Shown one piece after another: positions 34,154 through 43,264 of a DNA stretch of 64,000 nt. Location of the stretch: the NCBI RefSeq assembly GCF_008704855.1, contig NZ_CP023691.1, forward strand, positions 62,001-126,000, in the 5' to 3' direction. Under the pieces are notes generated by a model that saw nothing but the letters and a program-made list of their open reading frames with translations, was not told the DNA's origin and ran no database searches. The stretch comes from Streptomyces platensis. Its GTDB lineage: Bacteria > Actinomycetota > Actinomycetes > Streptomycetales > Streptomycetaceae. A program made the position numbers and the translations under genes. Position 1 is the first letter of the stretch. Each line of letters opens with the position of its first letter.

Positions 34154-34891
34154 TCAGGCCGGGGCGGCGGTGAGCGACGGGAGGGGCGTGGGTGAGGTGG
34201 GGGTGGCGCTGTCCCGGAGGCTCTGGCATTCGTCCGTCAGATGCGCGAGGGCGGCGGTGAGGGCTTCCTCCGCCTGGTCGTGCGGCGGAGTGTCCGGCAG
34301 CACGGCGACGGACAGCTGTCGCAGCAGTTCGGTGTGGGCGGCCAGGGCCTGGCGGGTGCGGGTGTCGGTGTGGTCGGTGAGCAGCAGACGGGCGGCCGTG
34401 TTGGCGGCACGCAGTCGGGGCTGGTGGATACGGCGATGGGGGCGGGGAAGGGCGCGCCAGGCCGTGTTGGCGACGGTGACCAGGCGCCAGATCTCGTTGT
34501 CGACGGGGTCGGTGTCGTAGAACCGCAGGCCGTAGCGGCTCACCAGCCAATAGGAGGTGGCCAGGACGAAAGCGGTGGCGGCGTCGAAGGCCAGCCAGAA
34601 TCCGAGCAGATGGGGCTCGCCGCAGACGGCTCGCACCGCCAGGGCCGCGCCCGCTCCCCCGGCGCCGAACAGCAGGGCCGCGGTGAGCAGCAGCAGGAGC
34701 GCGGCCGGGAGGGCGCCGATGCCGTTGGCGCTGTCGAGGCGCGCCATGCCCTTCCAATGGGGGGCGAGATAGCGGGCGTAGCGGGCCGACCTGGGGGCGG
34801 GTTCGATCAGGGCGATACGTCCGGCCCAGCTGACGCTCTGCGGCCTCTTGGTGCTGTTGATGCCCGAGGTCGGGCTGTTGCAGGGAATCAC
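34154..34891 (-). CDS. Membrane protein of unknown function
   Basis: This protein of about 245 residues has two clear hydrophobic segments, the first reading ALLLLLTAALLFGAGGAGAALAV and the second AFDAATAFVLATSYWLV. A helical, charged cytoplasmic C-terminus follows. I do not recognise a family. The start is uncertain: a GTG at 34891 is used, but the ATG before ARLDSANG (about 34748) would also include the membrane region. It is convergent with the ECF sigma gene and divergent from the hydrolase gene. Confidence 0.6.
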   Translation of the reverse strand: MIPCNSPTSGINSTKRPQSVSWAGRIALIEPAPRSARYARYLAPHWKGMARLDSANGIGALPAALLLLLTAALLFGAGGAGAALAVRAVCGEPHLLGFWLAFDAATAFVLATSYWLVSRYGLRFYDTDPVDNEIWRLVTVANTAWRALPRPHRRIHQPRLRAANTAARLLLTDHTDTRTRQALAAHTELLRQLSVAVLPDTPPHDQAEEALTAALAHLTDECQSLRDSATPTSPTPLPSLTAAPA

Positions 34892-35163
34892 GTGAGCGAC
34901 AACGAGCCGTGACGGAAAACGCGACAGGCGAACCGGAGGTTTACGGCGCAGATTCCTCCCTCCGGCCGGGCGCGCGCCGCTGCGGCCTGAATGCGCCGGT
35001 GGCATACCCGGTCGATCATCCGATACATACGCGCGGCGCGCGCTCCCCCGGATCAGCGGCGCCGTGGCGCCCTTGCAGGGCGGGGAGGTTACGGCCACTG
35101 TGGTCGCACCAAGGCCCCTTGGCCGTATTTCACGGCAGGTTCCGTCACACGGTTGGAGTGAGC

Positions 35164-35952
35164 GTGGCTTCCTTCGTACTGCCCCATGCCTTGCACGGCA
35201 CGGGTTCGCACAAGGTCATCGCCGTGCACGGGTGGTTCGCCGACCGGTCCGCCTTCGATCCGGTCCGGCCCGATCTGGACCAGGACGCGTTCCAGTACGC
35301 GCTGGTCGATCTCCGTGGCTACGGCGAGGCGAAGGACGCGGACGGCGCGTACACCACCGGTGAGGGGGCGGCGGATGTGCTGGCGCTCGCCAACCGGCTG
35401 GGCTGGGAGCGGTTCTCGGTGATCGGCCATTCGATGGGTGCAAGCGTCGTCCAGCGGGTGCTGGCCGCGGCGCCGCGCCGGGTGCGCCGGATGGTCGGCA
35501 TCTCTCCGGTCCCCGCCTCGGGTCTGCCGCTGCCGCCGGAGCAGTGGGAGCTGTTCTCCTCCGCTGCCCACACCCCCGGGAACCGGCGCGCCATCCTCGA
35601 CCTCACCACGGGCGGGCAGCGGCCCGCCGCCTGGCTGGACCGGATGGTGCGGCGGTCGCTGGAGTGCAGCGACCCGAAGGCGTTCCGTTCCTGGCTGGAT
35701 TCCTGGTCCGGGGAGGGATTCGCCGCGGAGGTCGAGGGGTCGGCGGTGCCCGCGCTGGCGGTGACCGGCACGCTGGATCCCGCGCTCAACGCGGAGCTGA
35801 CCCGGCAGACCTGGCTGCGGTGGTACACCCGCAGTGAGCTGGTCGAGCTGCCCTCGGCAGGGCACTACGCCATGGACGAGACCCCGCTCGAACTGATCCG
35901 GGCGGTGGAGGACTTCCTGCGCGCCGACGATGACGGAGCGGCGGCGGGATGA
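35164..35952 (+). CDS. Alpha/beta hydrolase
   Basis: This 262-residue alpha/beta-fold hydrolase has an HG motif (VIAVHGWFAD) for the oxyanion hole, the nucleophile elbow GHSMGAS with Ser near residue 90, an Asp in VTGTLDPALN, and the catalytic His in PSAGHYAMDE. Its GTG start at 35164 has GGAG five bases upstream. The last codons overlap the ATG of the P450 gene (ATGA), so the two are co-translated. Such pairs often act on one small molecule, with the P450 hydroxylating and the hydrolase cutting an ester or opening a lactone. The substrate is unknown. Confidence 0.92.
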   Translation: MASFVLPHALHGTGSHKVIAVHGWFADRSAFDPVRPDLDQDAFQYALVDLRGYGEAKDADGAYTTGEGAADVLALANRLGWERFSVIGHSMGASVVQRVLAAAPRRVRRMVGISPVPASGLPLPPEQWELFSSAAHTPGNRRAILDLTTGGQRPAAWLDRMVRRSLECSDPKAFRSWLDSWSGEGFAAEVEGSAVPALAVTGTLDPALNAELTRQTWLRWYTRSELVELPSAGHYAMDETPLELIRAVEDFLRADDDGAAAG

Positions 35953-37241
35953 CCGTATCCGCAGCCGACGCCGCGGACCGGGAGGTGCCGGACGTCTTCG
36001 ACCCGCGCGGCTACGCCGACGGGCTGCCGCACGCGGCGTACCGGCTCTTGCGCGACCGGTATCCGGTGGCCTGGCAGGAGGAGCCCGAGGTGCTCGGCTG
36101 GCCGGCCGGGCCGGGCTTCTGGGCGGTCACCCGCCACCAGGACGTCGTACGGGTCCTGAAGGACGCCCGGACCTTCTCCTCGCACCTGGGCGCCACCCAG
36201 ATCCGCGATCCCGACCCCGCCGATCTGCCGTTCATCCGCCGCATGATGCTCAATCAGGATCCCCCCGACCACGGGCGGCTGCGCCGTGCGGTCAGCCGCG
36301 CGTTCACCCCTCGCCGGATCGACCGCTTCGGCACCGTCATACGCGAGCGGGCCCGTGCGCTGCTGACGGCGGCGGTCGGCACGGCGCGCGCCGGGGACGG
36401 GGTGGGTGACCTCGTCCCCGCGGTCACCGACGACTTCGCGCTGCTCAACCTCGCGGATCTGCTCGGGGTGCCGGCCGCTGAGCGCGGGCTGCTCCTGGAC
36501 TGGACCCGGCGCGTCATCGGCTACCAGGACCCGGACGAGGCCGGCCCGCCCGCCTCCGGCCCGGACGGGCGGCCCGCCAACCCGCGCTCCCCGGCGCTGC
36601 TCCAGGACATGTTCGGCTTCGCACGGGAACTGGCCGCCCACAAGCGCCGGTGTCCGGGCGACGATGTGATGACGGTGCTCGCCTCGGACCCGGAACTGGC
36701 CACGCCCGAGCTGGAGATGTTCTTCTTTCTGCTGACCATCGCGGGCAATGACACCGTGCGCAGTGCGGCCCCCGGCGGACTGCTGGCGCTGGCCCGGCAC
36801 CCGGACGCGTACCGCCGGCTGCGCGCGGGCGCCGTGGGGACGGCGACGGCCGTCGAGGAACTGCTGCGCTGGCATCCGCCGGTGCTCAGCTTCCGCCGTA
36901 CCGCGGCATACGACACCGAACTGGCCGGCCGCACCCTTCACGCCGGCGACAAGGTGGTGGTCTTCCACGGTTCGGCGAATTACGACGAACGGGTCTTCGC
37001 CGACCCGCACCGCCTGGACCTGGCCCGCTCCGCCAATCCCCATGTCTCCTTCGGCGACGGGCCGCATGTCTGCCTGGGCGCCCATCTCGCCCGGCTGCAA
37101 CTGCGGGTGCTGTACGAGGAGACCTGCCGTCTGCTGCCCGCCCTGGCGGTCGCCGGTCCGCCGCAGCGGCTGGTATCGAACTTCATTCACGGACTGAAGT
37201 CGCTGCCGCTGCGGCTGGTGGACGTTCCCGGCGGGGGGTAG
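35949..37241 (+). CDS. Cytochrome P450 (steroid/fatty-acid CYP124/125-like)
   Basis: This 430-residue soluble P450 has the I-helix motif AGNDTVRSA (where many have AGxxTT), ExxR in EELLRWHPP, and the heme-binding region FGDGPHVCLGAHLAR near residue 370. The AGNDT sequence and overall pattern are like the CYP124/125/142 group that oxidises sterols or methyl-branched lipids. It overlaps the alpha/beta hydrolase gene. No ferredoxin gene is next to it, so electrons would come from elsewhere. A strong hairpin follows the stop. Confidence 0.93.
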   Translation: MTVSAADAADREVPDVFDPRGYADGLPHAAYRLLRDRYPVAWQEEPEVLGWPAGPGFWAVTRHQDVVRVLKDARTFSSHLGATQIRDPDPADLPFIRRMMLNQDPPDHGRLRRAVSRAFTPRRIDRFGTVIRERARALLTAAVGTARAGDGVGDLVPAVTDDFALLNLADLLGVPAAERGLLLDWTRRVIGYQDPDEAGPPASGPDGRPANPRSPALLQDMFGFARELAAHKRRCPGDDVMTVLASDPELATPELEMFFFLLTIAGNDTVRSAAPGGLLALARHPDAYRRLRAGAVGTATAVEELLRWHPPVLSFRRTAAYDTELAGRTLHAGDKVVVFHGSANYDERVFADPHRLDLARSANPHVSFGDGPHVCLGAHLARLQLRVLYEETCRLLPALAVAGPPQRLVSNFIHGLKSLPLRLVDVPGGG

Positions 37242-37255
37242 GCCGCGCGGGCCGG

Positions 37256-37283
37256 GAGGGGAGCCGGTGGTGCGGCTCCCCTC
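37256..37283. terminator. Bidirectional hairpin terminator
   Basis: GAGGGGAGCCG and CGGCTCCCCTC form a perfect 11-base-pair stem with a six-base loop. It lies between the convergent P450 gene and the end of the metallophore-type operon. Confidence 0.85.
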
Positions 37284-37315
37284 GGCGGCTCCCCGGGCTT
37301 TGATGGCGCGCTCCG

Positions 37316-38911
37316 TCAGTCCCTCATCCCGGACATGACCCCGACGTCGGGTGCCGGTTGCAGCAGGGCGGCGGTGAGGGGGTGCTGGGGGGCGGTGAGC
37401 AGTTGGCCGGCCGGGCCCTGTTCGACGACGTGGCCGTCGTCGAGCACGGCGATACGGGTGGCCAGGGTCGCGGTGTCGCGGTCATGGGTGATGAGGACCA
37501 GGGACAGGTCCGGGTGGGTGCGTACGAGGCCGGCGAGGAGTGTGCGGAGGCTGCGGCGGGTGACGGCGTCCTGTCCGGAGGTGATCTCATCGCAGATCAG
37601 GACCCGGGGGCGGGCGAGCAGGGCGCGGGCCAGGGCGGCGCGCTGGAGTTCACCGCCGGAGAGCTCCGTGGGCCGGCGGCGTACGAGGTCACCGGGCAGC
37701 CCGAGGGTGTGCAAGGTGCGCTCGGCCTCGGCCAGGGCTTCGGTGCGCGGGGCCGCGCGCAGCCGGACGGCGCTGCGTGCCACCTGGTCGAGGACCGGGC
37801 GGTGTTCGTCGAAGGCGGCGCGGGAGTCCTGGAAGACGTACTGGACCGCGGCCAGCTGCTCGCGGGTGCGGTCGCGGAGGCTGCGGGGCAGCGCGACACC
37901 GTCCAGGAGTATCTCGCCGTCGTAGCTCCGGTGCAGACCGGCGAGACAGCGGGCGAGGGTGGTCTTGCCGCTGCCGGAGCGGCCCATGATCGCCGAACAG
38001 CCGGGCGGGAGCAGCAGTTCGGGGGTGCGCAGGACGGTGGCTCTGCCGTGGCGGGCGATGAGGCTGCGCACCCGGAGCACCGCCGTGGCGGCGGCCGGGC
38101 CGGAGGCGGTGTCGCCGACCTGCGTCTCGGTGTCCGTGCTCTGTACGGGCGGGCCCTCCGGCGGCTCGGTGGGGGCAACGGAGGTGAGGAGTGTCCGGGT
38201 CCAGGAGTGCTGAGGGCGGTTCCAGAGCTGTTCCGGGGTGCCGGATTCGACGATGCGGCCGGCGCGCAGGACATGGACATGGTCGGCCAGGGCCCGGACG
38301 ACCTCCAGGTCGTGGCTCAGGAGCAGTACGGCGATGCCCTCCCGGGCGACGGCGGCCAGCTGGTCGGCGATCTGCTGCTTCGTCACCGCGTCCTGGCCGG
38401 TGGTCGGTTCGTCCGCGACGAGGATGCCGGCGCCGGTCAGCAGGGCCTGGGCCAGGACGACGCGCTGTTGTTGGCCGCCGGAGAGCTGGTGGGGGTAGCG
38501 GTGCAGCAGGGTTTCGCCGTCGTGGAGCCGGGCCTGTGCGAGCGCGCGCAGGATGCGGTCCCGGATCGCGGTCCGGCGGTCGCGGCGGGGCAGGTGGCGT
38601 ACCTGGGTGCGGGCGATGTCCTGGAGGAGGGCGGCTATCGGGCGGGCGGGGTTGAGGACGGCGGCGGGGTGCTGCGGTACGTAGCCGACGAGGCCGTCGG
38701 GGACGCGGACCTCGCCGGTCACCCTGGCGCCGGGCGGATGCTCGTGGAGCAGGGCGAGTCCGGTGGTGGTCTTACCGCTGCCGGAGGCACCGATCAGGGC
38801 GGTGATCCGGCCGGGTGGCACCCGCAGACTCACTCCGTCGACGAGGGCCCGGCCGTCGATTTCGACGCGTAGGTCCTGGACCCCGGCGGCCTCGGACTCG
38901 TTCAGATGCAC
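37316..38911 (-). CDS. Dipeptide/nickel-type ABC importer, two fused ATPase domains
   Basis: This 531-residue protein contains two complete ABC ATPase domains. The first has Walker A GASGSGKTT (41-49), signature LSGGQQQR (143-150) and Walker B with DE at 167-168. The second has GRSGSGKTT (310-318), LSGGELQR (417-424) and DE at 441-442. It corresponds to OppD and OppF (or DppD/DppF, NikD/NikE) joined in one chain. The GTG at 38911 overlaps the end of the permease gene. It powers uptake through the two adjacent permeases. As the last gene of the operon it is followed by a bidirectional terminator. Confidence 0.95.
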   Translation of the reverse strand: MHLNESEAAGVQDLRVEIDGRALVDGVSLRVPPGRITALIGASGSGKTTTGLALLHEHPPGARVTGEVRVPDGLVGYVPQHPAAVLNPARPIAALLQDIARTQVRHLPRRDRRTAIRDRILRALAQARLHDGETLLHRYPHQLSGGQQQRVVLAQALLTGAGILVADEPTTGQDAVTKQQIADQLAAVAREGIAVLLLSHDLEVVRALADHVHVLRAGRIVESGTPEQLWNRPQHSWTRTLLTSVAPTEPPEGPPVQSTDTETQVGDTASGPAAATAVLRVRSLIARHGRATVLRTPELLLPPGCSAIMGRSGSGKTTLARCLAGLHRSYDGEILLDGVALPRSLRDRTREQLAAVQYVFQDSRAAFDEHRPVLDQVARSAVRLRAAPRTEALAEAERTLHTLGLPGDLVRRRPTELSGGELQRAALARALLARPRVLICDEITSGQDAVTRRSLRTLLAGLVRTHPDLSLVLITHDRDTATLATRIAVLDDGHVVEQGPAGQLLTAPQHPLTAALLQPAPDVGVMSGMRD

Positions 38912-39870
38912 GGGTTGCTCTTCTCGTCTCGTCCGGGCGCGCGGGGCGGGCCGTCGGTGGGCGAAGGTGGTGCGGGGGTGCGGCCGGGTTGCGGTACTCG
39001 GTCCTGTGCGGGCCCTTGGTCGCCACGGTCCGGTGCGGGCCTCCGGCCACGACGGTCCCGTCCCGGCCCGCGGTCGGGCCGGGTGAGGGCGGCGTCGAAG
39101 AGCAGGTTGGTGCCCATGGTCAACGCCATGATCAGCACAGCGGGGAGCACGACGGCCCAGGGCTGGAGGAACATGCCCGTCCGGTTGCGGTCGACCATCA
39201 CCGCCCAGTCGGCGGCGTCCGGTTCGGCGCCGACGCCGAGGAAGGCGGCCGTGGCGACCAGGTACAGCACGCCGGTCAGCCGGACCCCGGCGTCGGCGGC
39301 GAGGGTGCGCAGGGCCGACCGGCCGACGTAGCCGATGGCCGTCCGCCACCAGGTCTCGCCCTGCATCCGCAGTGCCTCGACCGCGGGCCGGGCGGCCGCT
39401 TCGGCGGTGGCGGCCCGGACCGCTCGCACCGCGTCCGGGATGTTGACCAGTGCCACCAGCAGCGCCAGGCCGCCGGCATCGGGCGTCAGGACCGCCGCCA
39501 CCAGCAGCAGGAACAGCAGCGACGGCACGGCGAGCAGTACGTCCAACGGCCGCATCACCAGCTCTTCCAGCCAACGGCGGTGGGTCAGCGCGGCGATGAG
39601 GCCCAGCGGCAGCGCCACCGCGTAGGCCAGTGCCGTCGCCGCGAGGGCGGTCAGGACCACCGGGCGGCCGCCGAGCAGCACCTGCCGCCAGACGTCCCGG
39701 CCGACGAAGTCGGTGCCGGCCCAGTGCCCACCGCCGAGGGTGAAGGAGGCGGCCCGTGGTCCGGGATCCCCGGCGAACAGCGGCCCGAGCAGGGCGAGCA
39801 GCAGCGGGACGGTGAGGATCAGCAGGGAGAGGGTGAAGCGACGCGGGCCGGGGGCAGTACGGGGGCTCAT
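38902..39870 (-). CDS. ABC importer permease, DppC/NikC type
   Basis: This 322-residue inner-membrane permease has about six helices and the DppC-type EAA loop (AEAAARPAVEALRMQGETWWRTAIGYVG region). The N-terminal segment FTLGGGHWAGTDFVGRDVWRQVLLGG is very typical of DppC-family proteins. After the last helix it has a proline- and arginine-rich hydrophilic tail of about 55 residues, which is unusual. It overlaps the DppB-type gene by ATGA. Confidence 0.93.
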   Translation of the reverse strand: MSPRTAPGPRRFTLSLLILTVPLLLALLGPLFAGDPGPRAASFTLGGGHWAGTDFVGRDVWRQVLLGGRPVVLTALAATALAYAVALPLGLIAALTHRRWLEELVMRPLDVLLAVPSLLFLLLVAAVLTPDAGGLALLVALVNIPDAVRAVRAATAEAAARPAVEALRMQGETWWRTAIGYVGRSALRTLAADAGVRLTGVLYLVATAAFLGVGAEPDAADWAVMVDRNRTGMFLQPWAVVLPAVLIMALTMGTNLLFDAALTRPDRGPGRDRRGRRPAPDRGDQGPAQDRVPQPGRTPAPPSPTDGPPRAPGRDEKSNPCI

Positions 39871-40820
39871 GCCGCCACCGCCGTTCGGGGCACCAGACGG
39901 TATGTGCCCAGGTCCGCGCCGAGGTTGAGGACGACGGCGGTGCAGCCGAAGACGACCGCCAGGCCCTGGATGACGGGGACATCGCGTTCCGCGACGGCAT
40001 TCATCAGGACCGTGCCGAGTCCGGGGATCACGAACAGGGCCTCCACGACGATGACTCCGCACAGCAGCCAGTCGACCGTGCGGGCGAGCTGCTGGGCGGC
40101 GGGCGCAAGGGCGTTGGGGAGGGCGTGCGCATAGCGCAGGCGCGCGCCGGGGATGCCGTAGCGGCGGGCCTGTGCGACGTACGGTGAGGCCAGTGCCTCG
40201 ATCATGCCGGCGCGGACCAGCCGCGCCAGCGAGCACACCGGCCGGGACAGCAGCACCACTACGGGCAGCACCAGCGCCGCGGGATGGGCGAGCAGATCGT
40301 CGCCGTAGCCGACGGCGGTCGGCGGCAGCCAGCCCAGGCGCAGCGCGAAGACCGTCAGCAGCAGCACTCCGAAGGCGAACTCCGGTACCGCGTACACCGC
40401 CAGGGTCACCGAGCTGATGAGGCGGTCCAGGAGCCGTCCTTCGTGGCGGGCGGCCAGGACGCCGAGGCCGACGGCCGGCGGCACCAGCAGGAGCAGGGTG
40501 AGCGCGGCGAGCAGCAGGGTCGGTCCGAAGCCGTCGGCGAGGTAGGAGCTGACCGGCCGGCCCGAGGTCAGCGAGGTGCCGAGGTCGCCGTGCAGCAGAC
40601 CGGCCGCCCAGGCCGCGAGGCGTTCGTGGGCGGGCCGGTCGAGGTGCAGGGTCTCCCGGATGGCCGCGATCCGCCCGGGGTCGGGCTGGTCACCGGCGAG
40701 CGCCACCGCGGCGTCGCCGGGCAGCGCCTCGGTGAGGGCGAAGACGAGCAGCACGACGGCGACGGTCTGTCCGGCGCCGAGCAGCACCCGCCGGACCAGC
40801 CACGATCGCAGTCCGGTCAC
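39867..40820 (-). CDS. ABC importer permease, DppB/NikB type
   Basis: This 317-residue permease begins with the usual first helix (RRVLLGAGQTVAVVLLVFALTEALPGD). It has the periplasmic-type region LHLDRPAHERLAAWAAGLLHGDLGTSLTSGRPVS and the EAA loop with ASPYVAQARRYGIPGARLRYAHALPNA. This is the standard DppB/NikB pattern. The GTG at 40820 overlaps the binding-protein stop (GTGA). The open frame upstream is antisense. Confidence 0.93.
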   Translation of the reverse strand: MTGLRSWLVRRVLLGAGQTVAVVLLVFALTEALPGDAAVALAGDQPDPGRIAAIRETLHLDRPAHERLAAWAAGLLHGDLGTSLTSGRPVSSYLADGFGPTLLLAALTLLLLVPPAVGLGVLAARHEGRLLDRLISSVTLAVYAVPEFAFGVLLLTVFALRLGWLPPTAVGYGDDLLAHPAALVLPVVVLLSRPVCSLARLVRAGMIEALASPYVAQARRYGIPGARLRYAHALPNALAPAAQQLARTVDWLLCGVIVVEALFVIPGLGTVLMNAVAERDVPVIQGLAVVFGCTAVVLNLGADLGTYRLVPRTAVAA

Positions 40821-42403
40821 GCGAGCCACACCTTGTCGAAGCGGGCCCAGTCCAGCGTGTTGGCGGGGGCCCGGTGCGCGACGCCGCGGACCGTGCGGGC
40901 GGTGCCCAGGATCCAGTCGGCGAAGCCCCAGACCAGGAAGCCGCCCTCGGTGTACAGGCGGCGCTGCATACGGGCGTAGACGGCGGCCCGGTCCTCCTTG
41001 TTCCTGGTGGACTGGGCCTGCTGGTAGAGCGCGTCGAAGTCCTTGTGGTGCCACTTGGTGGCGTTGGTGGTGGAGCCGGACAGCAGGCGCTGGGAGAAGT
41101 GCGATTCGATGGGCATCGCGCCGGAGCGGTAACAGCACAGCGTTCCGGAGTCGAGGGTGTCCTGCCAGTAGCTGTCCTTGCTGCCCATCGCCACCTTCAC
41201 CCGCACTCCGGCCTTGGCGGCCTGGTCGCGGAAGATGGCGGCGGACTCGGTGAACCCGGCGGCCACGGCCGAGGTGTCGAGGGTGACCCGCAGCCCGTCG
41301 GCGCCGGCCTTCTTCAGCAGGTGGCGGGCCCGGTCGAGGTCCTGCTCGCGCTGCGGCAGACCGTCGGCGTAGTACTCGTATCCCTTGCCGAACAGGTCGT
41401 TGCCGATCTCTCCGGCGCCGGAAAGCGCGCCGTCGACCAGTTCCTTGCGGTCGGTGAGGAGGAAGAACGCCTCACGCACCCGCTTGTCGTCGAACGGCGG
41501 CCGGTCGGTCTTCATGGCAAAGGCCTGCATCGCGCTGTTGCGCAGCCGGACGATCTCGATCTGTCCCCTGCCCTCGTGGGCGCGGGCGGTCGTCGGTGTC
41601 AGCTCGTGGGCGTATTCGACCTGGCCGCCCAGCAGGGAGTTGAGGCGCGCGGACTCCTCGTTGGCGACCAGGAATTCCAGCTGCTCCAGGTAGGGCGCGC
41701 CGTCCCAGTAGTCGTCGTTGCGCCGGAAGACGGCGGAGCGTCCGGGCGTGAAGGAGACGAAGCGGAACGGGCCGCTGCCGACCGGCTTCGTGTCGAAGTC
41801 CGTGGCGCCGTCGGGGACGATATAGGCGCCGAACGCGGCCAGGATGTTGGGGAATTCGGCGGTCGGGCGCTTCAGCGCGAACTCGACGGTGTGCTCGTCG
41901 GCGGCCCGGCTCGCCTTGAGGTCGAGGGGCTCCAGTGAGGCCTTGGCCCGGAACGCCTTCTTGGGGTCGGCGATGCGGCGGAAGCTGTAGAGGACATCGC
42001 GGGCGGTGACCGGTTTGCCGTTGTGGAAGGTCGCCTTGCGCAGTCGCACCGTCCAGCGGTCCAGGGCGGCGTTCGGCTCCCAGGACGCGGCCAGCCGCGG
42101 CTCGGCGGCGAGGTCGGCGCCGAAGTCGGCGAGCTTGTCGAAGAGGGCCTTGGCGCGGGCGGCGTCGGCGAAGAGGTTGGCCAGATGCGGGTCGAGGGTC
42201 TCGCTCGCGCCGCCGCCCGCGAAGGCGGCGCGCAGCTTCCCGCCGCGCCGGGGCTTGCCGCCACCCTCAGCGGCGTCCCCCGCGGGGCCCGTACAGCCGG
42301 CGAGGGCGAGCGCGCCGAGGCCGGCCACCCCGCCGGCCGCGGCGAGGAAGCCGCGGCGGCGCAGGCCGGGGAAGCGTGGGTCGGGGACGGGACCTTCGTA
42401 CAT
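40817..42403 (-). CDS. Solute-binding lipoprotein, SBP_bac_5 (Dpp/Nik) family
   Basis: This 528-residue binding protein has a twin-arginine signal (RRRGFLAAAGG) and a lipobox LAGC around residue 36, so it is a Tat-exported lipoprotein. Family motifs include ETLDPHLANLF, VRLRKATFHNGKPVTARDVLYSF and VGSGPFRFVSF. SBP_bac_5 proteins bind oligopeptides, nickel-ligand complexes, or opine-type metallophores (CntA and similar). In this operon it probably captures the metal-loaded product made by the genes upstream. The ATG follows an AAGGA ribosome site. Confidence 0.93.
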   Translation of the reverse strand: MYEGPVPDPRFPGLRRRGFLAAAGGVAGLGALALAGCTGPAGDAAEGGGKPRRGGKLRAAFAGGGASETLDPHLANLFADAARAKALFDKLADFGADLAAEPRLAASWEPNAALDRWTVRLRKATFHNGKPVTARDVLYSFRRIADPKKAFRAKASLEPLDLKASRAADEHTVEFALKRPTAEFPNILAAFGAYIVPDGATDFDTKPVGSGPFRFVSFTPGRSAVFRRNDDYWDGAPYLEQLEFLVANEESARLNSLLGGQVEYAHELTPTTARAHEGRGQIEIVRLRNSAMQAFAMKTDRPPFDDKRVREAFFLLTDRKELVDGALSGAGEIGNDLFGKGYEYYADGLPQREQDLDRARHLLKKAGADGLRVTLDTSAVAAGFTESAAIFRDQAAKAGVRVKVAMGSKDSYWQDTLDSGTLCCYRSGAMPIESHFSQRLLSGSTTNATKWHHKDFDALYQQAQSTRNKEDRAAVYARMQRRLYTEGGFLVWGFADWILGTARTVRGVAHRAPANTLDWARFDKVWLA

Positions 42404-42452
42404 GGCGGATTCCTTGCTGTGCGCGGGTGGGTGGCGGGAGGTCGGGCGGGCG

Positions 42453-43256
42453 TCAGTCGTGCCGGGTCAGCCGGGCGACGAGGTGCAGCCGGTCCCCGTC
42501 GGCGGAGGCGCTGGGCGCTGCGCCCTCGTGCCAGGCCGGGTCGGTGCGCGGCCCCGGCCCGTCGTGCAGGTCGAGGACCTCGAAGCCGTACGCGGCCAGG
42601 GCGTGCCGCAGCTCCTGGGGGAAGAGCAGCCGCCATGCGGAACGCTGCGCGTGCGGCGGGGAGCCGTCGTCGGCGGTCCAGATGCGGGTGCGGCGCAGGA
42701 GTTGGGCGGCGCGGTCGACGAACAGCGTGGTGGTGGAGGTGTAGGTGGTGCCGTGCCAGGTGAAGTCGTGGACGGCCGGGGCGTCGAGCAGTTCCGTACG
42801 GCCGAGGAAGAAGGCGCCGTTGCGCATCTCGGCCACGAGCAGCCCGCCGGGGGTGAGGCCGCGCCGGCAGGAGGCGAGAAAGCCGTCGAGTTCGGCGTTG
42901 GTGTGGCAGTAGAGCAGGGCGCTGTCCAGGCAGACGACGGCGTCGAAGGGGCCTTGGGGGAGGTCGAAGTCGCGCAGGTCGGCGTGGACGTAGTCCGGTC
43001 CGGGGTGATGGGTGCGGGCGTGCGCCAGCATCGCGGCGGAGAGGTCCGCCCCGACCACGGTGCGGCCCGCCCGGTGCAGATACGCGGCGTCGCGTCCGGT
43101 GCCGCAGCCGAGGTCCAGCACGCGGCTGCCCGAGCGGTGCCGGCGCAGGCAGTCCTCGGCCCAGCGGCCGGCGAGCCGTTCGGTGTCGGGGAAGCGGGCC
43201 TCGTAGAGCTCAGGGTTGTCGGTCAGCAGGTTTTCGCGGTGCATGTCCGTTTCCAT
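42453..43256 (-). CDS. SAM-dependent methyltransferase (class I)
   Basis: This 267-residue methyltransferase has the SAM loop VLDLGCGTGRDAAYL, the acidic residue after VVGADLSAAML, and DAVVCLDSALLYC. It lies between the MFS exporter and the binding-protein genes, eight bases after the former. A second ATG at 43244 with GGAAA upstream is an alternative start. It does not look like nicotianamine synthase or CntL, so it is a true methyltransferase candidate, perhaps N-methylating the metallophore. It might instead transfer another group from SAM. Confidence 0.87.
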   Translation of the reverse strand: METDMHRENLLTDNPELYEARFPDTERLAGRWAEDCLRRHRSGSRVLDLGCGTGRDAAYLHRAGRTVVGADLSAAMLAHARTHHPGPDYVHADLRDFDLPQGPFDAVVCLDSALLYCHTNAELDGFLASCRRGLTPGGLLVAEMRNGAFFLGRTELLDAPAVHDFTWHGTTYTSTTTLFVDRAAQLLRRTRIWTADDGSPPHAQRSAWRLLFPQELRHALAAYGFEVLDLHDGPGPRTDPAWHEGAAPSASADGDRLHLVARLTRHD

Positions 43257-43264
43257 GGGTGTGG

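Noticed and set aside
42453..43256. The methyltransferase as a nicotianamine-synthase/CntL-like aminocarboxypropyl transferase
   Set aside because: It has the plain class I methyltransferase loop and no visible NAS/CntL features, so the operon is not a standard staphylopine-type locus.
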